Part shown: positions 38,101 through 50,100 of the stretch, one piece after another
Numbering within the stretch: the first letter of the stretch is position 1
How the letters are laid out: each line of letters opens with the position of its first letter
Origin: Nocardia vulneris
GTDB lineage: Bacteria; Actinomycetota; Actinomycetes; Mycobacteriales; Mycobacteriaceae
Length of the DNA stretch: 64,000 bases
Assembly: GCF_001613425.1 (NCBI RefSeq)
Contig: NZ_BDCI01000024.1
Location: 1-64,000 of the forward strand
Direction: 5' to 3'
Notes under the pieces: generated by a model
Databases searched by the model: none
Told to the model about the DNA's origin: nothing
The model's input: the letters and a program-made list of their open reading frames with translations, nothing else
Made by a program: the position numbers and the translations under genes

Positions 38101-41100
38101 GATCCACGCGCCGCAGTTCCCGTTCGGTGGCCGGGCGGGTGACGCCCCGTTCTGCGCCAACTGCCACCACATGCTCGATGGTGCGGACAGCGCCACCGAC
38201 CGGATGACCAAGTACCCGCCGTCGGACGCGGCCAAGCAGAGCGTGCTCGATCAGCAGCGCCGCGCCGCCGAGGAGGCGGGCGCGCCGAATCGGACGCCGG
38301 AAGCGCCACCTGTCGGCGATCCGCCGCGGGATGCGCGACCGCCGGATTCGTCGCGGCCCGAAGGGGAATCCTCGCCTGAGGTCGGGCCCGCGGATTCGCC
38401 GCGACCGGAACAGGATTCGTCACCGGCGGTCAAGCCTGCGGATTCGGCTGCCGAGGGTCGGCCGAGGCCTGCGGATTCGGCTCGGCCGGAAGGGGATTCG
38501 GCGACGCAGCCGCGGCCCCGGCCGGGCGGGGCGGATGATCCGGGGCGGATGGCGTCCGCGTTGTCGCATGAGCGCGAGGTGGGTTCGCGGCTGATGCCGC
38601 CTCGGCCCGAGGCGGCGGTCGACGGCGGTGCTCGCCCCGGCGACGACATGCCGCAGCCGCACATCACCGACGAGTGGACGCCGTTGAGCGCTGCCGAGGT
38701 CGGCGCGAAGCTGGCCGAGGACACCGGACTCGTCGTCTACGGGTTCGACCGGCCCGGTGTCGATGCCGAGGTGGCGCGTGAAATCGCCAGGGGCATCGTC
38801 GATCTGCGTGGCAAGTATCCGAACATGGACCTGCGCACTATCGGTATCGGTGATTTCCGGGGCCGTTGCTTGGCGATGGTCCTGCCCGGAATCGACCCGG
38901 AAACCGGTCTGCGGCGGGCGGATTCGATCAAGTTCAGCTCGGACTTCGTCGGCAGCATGGACGCCTTCCGGCAGGAGGTCCAGCGTGGCCTGAGCAACGG
39001 CCGGTTCGGCCCGAACATGATGGGCGACGGCCGGGCGGTGCTCGGCATCCTGACGCACGAATTCGGCCACGTGGTGGACATGCAGGGCCAGCGGGCGTCG
39101 CTGCGGCCGATGGATCCGGACGATCCGCATTCGCTGACGTACGCCGATCACGTGCTGCAGGAGTACTACAAGCAGAAGGCGGCATCAGATCCGGCGTTCC
39201 CGGCCACGCCGCAGGGGTACGACCGGTGGCTGCGTCAGCTCAGCCCCTACAGCTTCGACCAGAACGGGGTGTTCCATCCGGGCGAGGCCGTCGCCGACGC
39301 CTTCCTGGACGTCGAACTCAACGGCTCCCGGGCAAGCGAGCCCGCCCAGGTCCTGCACCGAATGCTGATGGACTTGGCGGTGCTGGGCGCCGACGCACTG
39401 CCGCCGCGTCCGCCGCGGCCCGATGCGGGCGGCACCCAGCGCGCTGACGCGCCCGCCGATCCCTCCGCACCGCAACGGGTTCCGGACTCTGAATCCGCGC
39501 CGCGGGCGGCGCACGAGCCACCCATGCGGGCCGGCGACGACTCCGCGGCGACACCCGCGCGGGACGAGGGCAGGCACGAGAGCCTCGCGGATTGGTCGGC
39601 ACGGATGCGCGCCGAACAGGCGGAGTGGACGGCGCGGATGGCCGCCGAGCACGCGGCGGCGATGCGCCAGATCGCCGATACCGGGCCTGCTGACTGGGCG
39701 TCGCAGATGCGCGCCGACCACGCCGAATGGCAGGCGCGCATGGCCGCGCTGCGCGCTGAGTTCTCTCGCGATATCGCAGACGGCGTGCTGCCGCGGGTCG
39801 CCGCCGAGGCGCCGCCGGAGCCGGCCGGTCGGCACCGTGCCGAGGATCCCGAAAACCGGAGCCGCACAGGCGAGTCCGAAGGCGAGCCGCCGCACCCGGG
39901 CGACAAGAAGGTCTGGCCGCTCGGCGAGTCGGCGGCCGAACCGGAAGCCGCGGGTGCCGGTGGCGGTAAGAAGCCGCCGGAAACCCCACCGCGCGTAAGT
40001 GATCCGGGCGACGAGGACGCGAACAACGGCGACCGGCAGAACCCGGAGGAGCCGGCGGCGCGCGAACCGGAGCAGACGCCGACACCCGAGGAGCCTGCAC
40101 CGACACCGGAACGGCCCGCGCCGACACCCGAGCAGCCGACCCCGACACCGGAGGAAGTGTTCGCCCAGCGGCAGCAGGACCTCGAGGCCGCGCGCGACCG
40201 TGCTCTCGCAGAGCGCGCGGATGCGCTGCGGCAGCGCACCGAACTTGCGATGCGCTTGCGGGTCGACTCCGATGTCGACGCGCCCGGCCTGCGGCCCGAG
40301 AATCTGCCCGACACGATCGACGAGATCCTCGGGCGCACCACGGAGTTGCGCGAACAGGCGGTGGTCGCGGAGCGAGTCCGGGATCTGGAACACCAGGTGA
40401 GCCGGATCGCCGACGCGGACGCCGACATCGCCCGGATCGACCGGGATCTGGCGTTGCTCGCCGCGGAACGTGAGGCGGCGGCGCGCAACGAGACCCCCGA
40501 GGGCGAATACGACCGCCTGCTCGACCAGCGCCGGCAGCTGTTCCAGGATCGCGAAGCGGCACGGGCCATCCGGGACGAACTGGCGGTGCGGCACGGCATT
40601 TCCGATCTCGACGGCGACGCGTTCGAGCGCCGGGTCCTCGACCTGTACGACGAGTCGCAGGGCCGCAAGGTGCACGTACGCGGCGGGTTGGACAGCATGG
40701 AGCGGATCGTCCGCGAGCCGTTGTCCGGCCCCGAAGCGGTGGCGCGGCAACGGGAGATCCGTGAACTCGCCGAGGCGCTCGCGGAGTTCAACCGGCTCGA
40801 TCAGGCGATCGAACAGATCGACGCACGGATGGCCCAGCTGCGTGAAGACGGCGTCGGTCTCGATCGGCCGCCTACCGAAGACCTTGCCCCTGAACTGGAT
40901 CGGTTGGCGGGTGAGCGCACCGAGCTGCTCCGCGACACCAGGGTGCAGCGCATGATGGTCACCGATCTGGCGCGCGCGTTGCGGATCGACGAGGGCAGCT
41001 TGCTGGAGAGTCCGCAGCGGCTGGCCGAGGAGATGGAACACCAGCGTTCGCGGACGATGCGGGTCGACGAAATGGCCGACCGCCTCGCGATGCTCGATCT

Positions 41101-44100
41101 GCTGGAGTCCGCGGCCGCGGATGTGCTCGCGGCCGACAACGCCATCGGCAGGCTCGAAGACGAGATGTCGCGCGTCACCGGGTTGTGGCGTGACCTCATC
41201 ACCGCGCAGGGCGGGCACATGGTGACCGACCGCGTCGGCATCATCTACGGCGAGCGCCCGCGGCTCATCGTGTTCGGCCCGCGGGCCGAACACGAGAACC
41301 CGCACCGCGCATTCGACGACGCGCTGCGCGACGCATTGAACCGCAGTCCTGCTGCCGCGCAGGCGATGCTGCGGCATCCGCGCGTCGAGTACCACCAGAT
41401 CGTCACCGACCGGGCAGGCGGGTGGCGCGATGTCGGGATGCCCGGTCCGCGGCTCGAGCGCACCGAAACCGGTTGGATCAACGGGGATCCCGGCATGCTG
41501 GTGGTCCGCTGGCAAGACGGTGACGGACAGTGGCATCCGGTCAATCCGGCCAGACCCGAATGGCGCACCAACCGTGAGGACGGCACGCCGGATCACTGGG
41601 AAGAGCCGAACCCCGACTGGTGGGCGGGCCTGGCCGACTTCATCAACGACCTGGCAACGCCTTTCGCCGATATCCCGCCCGGGCATATCGCGAAGAACAT
41701 GCTGCCGATGAATCCGATGAGCGCGCCGGTGCTCTACGACGGCCTGGGTGTCGACCCGGATTCGATCGAGACAATCCACCTCGGTGGCGATATCTACGCC
41801 ATCCAACGGAATCTGCGCACCCTGTTCGCGGCCATCGATCATCCGATGGTCCGGGATTGGATCCATCGGCACCCGGAAATCGGCGACTGGGTCAAGGCGC
41901 GCCCGTGGTTGCAGAAGATGCCGATCTTCGGCACGGTGTGGTCGTCGTTCGACTGGTACAAGCCGCCGGAGTCCAACATTCAGCCGATGTACCGGCGGTG
42001 GGAACCCTCGGAGCATGCGCCGCTCGGTCACCGGGTCGAGATCCCGGAGTGGTTGCAGCGCTCGATCGACGCCGATGTCGCGCGCTGGCGCGAGGTGCAG
42101 CAGTGGGCCGACGGTGAATACGAGCGATTCCGTGCCGATGACCAGCTGGCCGATCGGATGGCCGGTCCGCTGGCCGACTACCGCCAGCAGCAGCGGGTGG
42201 CCGGTGCGGAGGACGTGCTGAAGCACATCCGCGAGGAACTGGTGGATCCGCATCGCGGTGTCGACCTGAGCCGCCCGGATGTCGACAAGCAGTTGCAGCT
42301 GATCAACGAGCAGATCGATCGGCTCGCTCACAAGTTCGCCAACCATTTCGACACCGACAACCGGGCCGAGGTCCGCGATCAGATCGCCGATATTCGCCAG
42401 CAGCTGTTGGACATTCGCAACGAGCGCCCGATCACCGATGCCGACATCGCGCGCCTCGTCACGGAATTGACCCCGGCGATGCGTCCGCTGACTCCGGAAA
42501 TCGAACGGCAGAACCCGGCCCTGAAACCACCGGACCTGGACTTCGACCATGTCCCGCCGCGGCTCGATTTCCCGGAGTTCACCACCGCACAGCTGCGGCA
42601 GATCCTCGACCATCTGCTCTTCGACGAGCACCTGGCCAGCGACCACGCCGATCCGAGCGGCCGGCCGGTACTGCGGCGGATGGATCAGCTGGCCGATGTC
42701 GCCGAAGCCATCAACCGGATCGTCGAAGGCAAACCGCTGCCCGCGGATATCGTGCTGCTGCTCGACGCGCTCGCGGAGTCCAACTACCTGCGTGACCCGG
42801 CGAACGCGGGCAAGACCTGGCATCACGCGAACGCGCACGCCGTCGCCGAGGGCTATCACTGGGACGCGAATCGTCCGCCGCTGACCGAAGAGCGGGCCGG
42901 CATCCCGTATGCGCCCGAACCGCTCAACCCGCCGGAACCGTTCCTGCCCCGGGATCGCTACGAACTCCAGCTCGCCAAGGCTCGGGTTGCCTGGGAAGCG
43001 CGCACCGACGCCCTGCTCGAGGCGGCCAGAGCGGCGGGGGTCGACGCGGACGTGGTGTTTGCGGAGGATCCTGCGCCCCGGCTGGCGGAACTGCGCGCGG
43101 AACAGCCGGACGAGGCTGGGCGCCAGCGCATCGACGATCTGACCAGGGCCCTGCAAGAGTTCGACGCGGCCGCCGCAGCGGTGACACGGTTGGAAGACCG
43201 CCTCGAGCAGCACGATGCCGACCGCGCGCTGCCGCGAACCCAGCGCATGGAACTGCTTGCCGGGGAACCGAATTCGCCCGTGCGGCCGGAGCCGGTGGAA
43301 TCGCCCGAAGCGGTCGCCGAGCGGCAGCGCGCCGCCGAAATCGAAGCGCAGCGCCGCCAAGCCGAGATCGATCGGCTGGAGCAGGCCAAGGCCGATGCGT
43401 TGCGGGCTCGGGACGAGGCCGAGGAGCAGTTGCGCCAGGCGCGGGACCAGGCCGAGGCGGAGGCTGCGTTCGAGCGGCAGCGGTTCGCTGAACGCGATGC
43501 GGCGGAGCTGGATCGTCAACTTACACAACAGCTTCGGGACAACGCACTGAACGATGTCGAGGCACGTCCGTTGCCGGGTCTGCCGCAGGTCGGGGTAACC
43601 GATGGCGATCCGCGTCGCGTGGTCGTGGTGGTGCGCGGGGAGTCGGATCCGGCCACGCTGCTGGACCGGGCGGTCGCAGCGCATCCGGATCTCGGTGACC
43701 TGGTCGGGCCGAACCGCGACAATGCCATCGTCTTCCGGCTCACACCCGGCGAAGACGGGCGCACGCAGGTCCATCGGGAAGATCCGCCGGATGCGCCGCC
43801 GCTGGCCGCCGTGCGGCCGGAGCCCGACGCGCCCAGCGATGGCGGTGCCGCGAAGCGGTTGCCGGTTGCGGAGACGCCGCAGCAGCACCCGGAGATCGAT
43901 CGGCTGGAGCAGGCCAAGGCCGACGCGCTGCGCGCCCGCGACGACGCCGAGCAGCAGTTGCAGCAGGCGCGCGATCAGGCGGAGGCCGAAGGCGCGTTCG
44001 AGCGGAAGGGGGATGCCGAGCGCACCGCGGCCGAGCTGGATCAGCAACTCACGCAACAGCTTCGGGACGATGTGCTGGCCCAGGTCGGTGCTCGGCCGCT

Positions 44101-47100
44101 CACGGGTCTGCCGCAGGTCGGTGTGATCGATGGCGACCCGCGCCGGGTGGTGGTCGTGCTGCGCGGCGAGTCGGCGCAACCCGCGACGCTGATCGATCGG
44201 GCGGTCGCCCAGCATCCGGACCTCGCCGAGGTCGTCGGACCGAACCGGGACAACGTGGTGCTTTTCCGTCTCGTCGTCGGCGAAGACGGCCGCACCCAGG
44301 TGCATCGCGTCGATCCGCCGGATGCTTCGGCCCTGCCCATCTCCCGCCCGGAACCCCACTCCCCGAGCGACGGCGGCGGTACGAAGCAACCTCCGACCAC
44401 CGAAACCCCGCAGTCCGGCGGCGCCGCGCAGCGCGGCGAGAACACGCCTGCCGAGACACCGCAGCCGCGGCAATCGCCGCAGCCCGGCGAAACGCCGCAG
44501 CAGGGTGCGGTTCCGCCGGTCCGCGAGACCCCGGTGGTCGGCGAGGCGCCGCAGTCGCGCGAAACACCGCCGAGTGGCGATATGCCGCAGTCGCGGCAAG
44601 CGCCGCCGCCAGGTACGGCACCGCAGTCGCGGCAGACACCCACTGGCGCGGGCGCGCCGGTGCGGGAGACTCCCGTGGCCGGTGCTGCGCCGCGGTCGAG
44701 TGCAGACCCGCAAGCACGGCCGGCGCCGGAGAACCAGACCGGTCCGCAGGCGGGGCCGGTGGCGGGTACCGGTGTGCCGCAGCGTGGTCCCGGTGAGAAT
44801 GTCGGACAGGGTGAAACCGGAGCTCCCGCAGGCGATCCGGTGGTTCCGGCCGGAGAGAATCGTCCGCAGACCGGTGCGCCGCAGGGGCAGTGGTCGACGG
44901 TCGGTGCGCCGCGAGCGTACGAGCCGACCACCCGCACACCGGAATTCGAAAGCCTTGTCACCCGAATTTCCGACGAGGCGGCCCGCGGTGCGCAACTGCT
45001 CGATGGTGCGCGGGCGGCACTGCGCGGGCTCGGCGTCGACCCCGACGGCCTGACTCCGCGGCAGATGGAAGAGCGGGCGCGGGAAGTCGCCGACGCCGCC
45101 GACGCCCGAATCACCGAGCTGAACAACCGCACCGGTATCCGGCCCGAGGAGATGGTGCAGTACTTCGACGATCGCAATGCGGCGCAGCAGCGGTACGCCG
45201 AGGTCACCCGGTTGATGGGCACGCTGACGCAGAGCCTCGGCCAGTACCACGAGTCGATGCGGACCAAGAGCGACCTGTGCGTCGAAGCGGGCGCGGTGAT
45301 CGCGCGTGACGTGCTCGCCACGGAGGGACAACCGCTGCGGAATGCGGACGGCGTCGCGGTGCTCCCAGGCGATCCGCAGCGTATCCTCGTGGTCTCGCCG
45401 TTCCGCGCGCCCGAGCACATCCTCGGCGACCAGTTGCGTGACTCTTTGGCGCAGCAGCACATCGACGTGGTCTACCGGCAAGTTCAGGTGGATGACACCG
45501 GCCGCGTGACCATCGTGGATCTACTGCCCCTGAGCGGTGCGGCCACGGTGGGCGAGCCGGTTACGCCGGGCCCGCGGCCGACTCCCGGCGAGGGTGGCGC
45601 GCCGGTCCGTCCGGGACAGTCGAACGAGACACCCGGTTCGCGTAAACCGCCTGAGTCAGGCGAGGGTTCACGTCCAGGCGAGCCGAAATCCGAAGTGCCG
45701 CAAGAACCGCCTGCCCCGCCGAAGGCGGAAGGCGCAGGCGGCGGGAAGAAGCCGCCGCAACCACCGGCGACGCCGCCGGTCGGTGATCCGGGCGACGGCT
45801 CCGCGAGCGGCCCGAACCGTCAGGGCGACGCTCCCCGCAACCCGAACGAATCCGACACGGGAGCAGCCGATCTCGCCCGCGCGGTGGCTCGGGTCGAGGA
45901 CGCGCCGACCTCGGGCGAGGAGATCCGCGTCGAAATTCTCAGCGAGGGCGCGCTGCAGATGGCCGAGCGGGTCGAGTTGATCACCCTCGCCGACGGCACG
46001 CAGCTGATCCGCAAGACACTGAGCAACCCGATCCACGCCGACGCGGAAGTGCTTGCGGCGCTGGTCGGCCGGGCGGTCGGGGCGAACGTGCCGCACATCA
46101 TCCGGGTCAGCGACAACATGATCTTCATGCAGTTCATGCCGGGTGACTGGCCGAGCAGCCTGCATCCGGGAGCCTGGAGCCCGCAGCAGACCGGGCTCAC
46201 CGACACTCCCGCCGGTGTGCGTATGGGCCTGTTGGACGTGCTGATCCGAATGCCGGACCGCGGCATGACGAACTGGCTGGCCACCCGGGACGGTCAGATC
46301 AGCGGCATCGACCACAGCCTTGCCTTTGTCGGTGGCCGGCGCGGTGACGCCGAAACCAGCAGTGGGTTCGCCTACCACTTCTTCGATCGCGGCGCCGATG
46401 GCACGATCCACTGGCGTCAGCACGAGGTCGGTGCCGCCGAACTCGCCGAGATCCGCCGCCGGATCGAGGCGATGGAGCCGGAGTTCGCCGCGCACCCGGA
46501 GTGGTATCAGTCCGTGCTCGATCGGTTGACGATGCTCGAGCAGAACGCGCGGCCGGACGACGGCCCGATGCCGCCGGAAGATCCGTCGAGTGGACCGGGC
46601 GAGCCGGGTGGTGCGAGTCCACGGCAACCGGGCGGTCCGCAGCGTCCCGGTGCACCCGAACAGCCGGTCGGTCCCGAAAACGAAAGCGGCACACCGAGAC
46701 CGAAGGGCGCTGCCGAACCGGAAGGCCGGACGCCCCCGCCGGATCCCGATCCGGCGCCGACGCCGGAGGTCGATCCCGCCGAGCGTCGCGCCGAGCTGGT
46801 CGAGTCGCGCGACCAGGTGCTCGCCGACCGCGACAGCGCGGTGCGCCGGCGCGACGAGCTCGCCACGCTGCTCGGTGTCGATCCGTCCGACGACTGGGCG
46901 GCCCTGCGTCCGGGCGACGCCCTTGCCGACACGCTGCGCGAGCTGAACCACCACCGCATCGAGGGTCAGGAGCGGCTGCCGCACGACGTGCTCCGGGTGA
47001 AAGAGCTGGAGCGGCTGTGCAATCGGATTGCGACCGACGAGGAAACGCTCGCGCGGTTGACCACCGAGCTGGCCCGCCTGGACGCCGAGTATGCGCCGCT

Positions 47101-50100
47101 GGAAACCCGTGAAGCCGAATACGACCGGCTGCTCGAGGAGCGCGCGGACCGCGCGCGGGAACGGGAAACCGCCCGTGCCGCAAGGGATGACCTCGCGCGG
47201 CGTCTCGATGTGCCGGAGCTGAGCGGTGACGCGTTCGACCGGCGGGTGCTCGACCTCTACCAGGAGGCGCGCACCCGAACGGTGCGGGTGCCCGGCAACC
47301 TCGACAGCCCCGGCCGGGTGGTGCACGAACCGGTGGCGGGGCCGGAGCGGGAACTGCGCGAACAAGCCATCCGCAGCTTGCAGCAGTCGGTCCGGGAGTT
47401 CAATCGGCTCGACCAGCTCGTCACGGGTATCGATGCCAGGCTCAACGAACTGCAGCGGCAGGGCGTGGATCGGGACCGTCCGCTTTCCGATGACGTTGTC
47501 GCCGAACTAGATGAGCTGGCGGGCAGGCAGGCCGCCATCTTCCAGGAGAGCAGGCGGCCACGCGCGGTGCTGGAGGATCTGGCTGAGCGGTTGAGCATTC
47601 CGCTGACCGACCTGGGCCCGGAGCCGCAGCGGCTGGCCGACACGATCGATCACCACCTGCGTACCGACGACGGCACGGACCCCAATCGACCTGCGATGCT
47701 CGACGTGCTCGCCACCGCGGCCGCGGATGTGATCAGGGCCGACAACGCGATGACCCGGTTGCAGGACCAGATGACCGCGCTCACCGAGCGCTGGCACGAG
47801 GTCGCGGGCTGGCGCGATGCGCTCACGGCCGAGGGCGGGCGGATGGTGACCGACCAGGTCGGCTACTTCGGCGGTGAACGGCCGCGCATCGTGGTCTTCG
47901 GGCCGGTGTCTACCTCGGACCAGCCGCGAGCCGGGCACGATGCCGCGCTAGAGCGCGCCATCCGGACGAATTCCGATGTGGCGCAGGGCATGATGCGATC
48001 GCCGCAGATCGAATACCGGCACACCGCACCCGGCCGGGAAACGGTGGTCTCGCGCGGGCCCGAGGTGGAACGCCTCGAGACGGGCTGGATCAACGGTGAT
48101 CCGGGTCTGCTGATGGTTCGCTGGCGCGACAGCGACGACGTCTGGCATCCGGTGAACCCGAGCAGGCCGGACTGGAAGACCAACCGCGACGCCGAGACGC
48201 CGGACGCCTACGATCCGGGTGATCCGGACTGGTGGGCCGGCCTCGCCGACTACATCAACGATCTGGCAACGCCTTTCGCCGATATCCCGCCCGGGCATAT
48301 CGCGAAGAACATGCTGCCGATGAACCCGATGAACGTGCCGGTGAAGTACTTCCAGGACGGTGTGTCGGACGACGCTCTGGTCAACGTGCACATCGGCTCG
48401 GATTTCTATGCCATTCAACGGGATATCCGTACGCTGCTCGCGGCGATCGATCACCCGAAGGTGAAGGCGTGGATCCAGCGGCATCCGGAGATCGGGGACT
48501 GGGTCAAGGCGCGGCCGTGGCTGCAGAAGCTGCCGCCGTTCGGGACGGTGTGGTCCGGATTCGATTGGCACACACCGCCGGAGACCAATATCCAGCCGAT
48601 GTACCGGAGCTGGGAGGCGAGCGAACACACCAGTTACGACCACGTCGAGATCCCGGAGTGGTTGCAGCGCCAGTTCGATCACGAGGTGGCGCAGTGGCAG
48701 AAGGTCCAGGACTGGGCCGACCGGGAATACGAGAAGTTCCGTGCCGACGATCAGCTGGCCGACAAGATCGTCGACCAGTTGGCGCAGTACGGAAAAGACC
48801 AGCAGGAGGCCGCCGCTCGCGCACTGATCGACCTGGTGCGCAAGCAACTGGTGGACGGGCACCGCGGCATCGACCCGACCCGATCCGACGTCGCCGAACA
48901 GCTGGAGCGGATCGACAAGCAGATCGATGAGCTGGCTGCACGCACGGACACCATGTTCGATGGCAACGATCGAGACCTGGTGCGCGACACCATCGCCGAC
49001 ATCCGCAACGCCCTGCTCGACGAGCGGAGCAACAACGGCAGGATCAGCGACGAGCGGATCAACGAGATCGTCGCAGAGCTGGTGCCGAACATGTGGCACG
49101 ACGCCACCGCCGAGGGCGCGCTGCCGCCGCCACGGTTCACCAAAGAGCAGATCCAGCAGGTGCTCAACCATCTGCTCACCGACGAGCACCTGGTCACCGA
49201 CTACGCCGATCCCAACGGCCGGGTGGTGCCGAAGCGGATGGACCAGCTCGCCGACGTCGCCGAGGCGATCAACCGTCTCGTCGCGGGCAAAGCAATGAAG
49301 CAGGACATCGTGCTGCTGTACGACGCGCTGGCCGAATCGGAGTTCCTGCGGGACCCGGAGAATCACGACAAGACCTGGCACGATGCGAACACGCACGCGG
49401 TCGGCCTCGGCTTCCACTGGGATGCGGATCGGCCGCCGTTGACGGGCGAGCGCGCGGGCGTTCCGTACGCGGTCGGCCCCTTGCCGGAGCCGCCGCCGTT
49501 CCTGCCGCGCGACCGCTACCAGCTCGAATTGGACAGGGCGCGTGCGGCACTGGACACGCGTATCGATGCGCTGCTGGAGCTGGAGCAGAACCTCGGTCTG
49601 GATCCGGAGTGGATGTTCGGTTCCGACCGAACGGTCGACGCGTTGCTGGCCGACCTGCGGGCAGCGCAGACCGACGCCGAAGGTGAACGGCGCGTTGATG
49701 ATTTGGCGCAAGCCTGTCGCGATTTCGACGCCGCCACCGAGGTGGTGCGGGTGCTCGAAGACAACATCGCGCGCCACGACAGCGAACTCGCGAAGGCGCG
49801 CGAGCTGGCCCGCAGTGGACGACCGGAACTGCCTGAAGCCGAAGCTGATTCGGCCGAGAATCCGTCGGACGGTGAGCGTACGCCCGATTCCGCCGCGCAA
49901 CGCGAGACCGAACGCCTCCTGGTGGAAGACCGGCGCGAGGGGCTGGAGCAGGAACTGACCCAGGCGCAGGAGGCGCTGGATCGAGCCGAGGCGGCGCGTG
50001 CCGAGGCCGCCGAGGCACTGCGTGTGTCGATCGAGCCGAACCAGCTCGGCTCCGAGAGCGAGATCGTCGCCCGCGGTGACGAACTGCGCGCCCGCACACT

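Noticed and set aside
39185..45481. A 2098-aa open frame on the minus strand opposite the 6509-aa gene, plus others such as 47948-50572 and 2105-3256
   Set aside because: Arg/His/Val-rich translations without motifs, lying exactly antisense to clear coding sequence. High-GC third-position bias keeps such shadow frames open.
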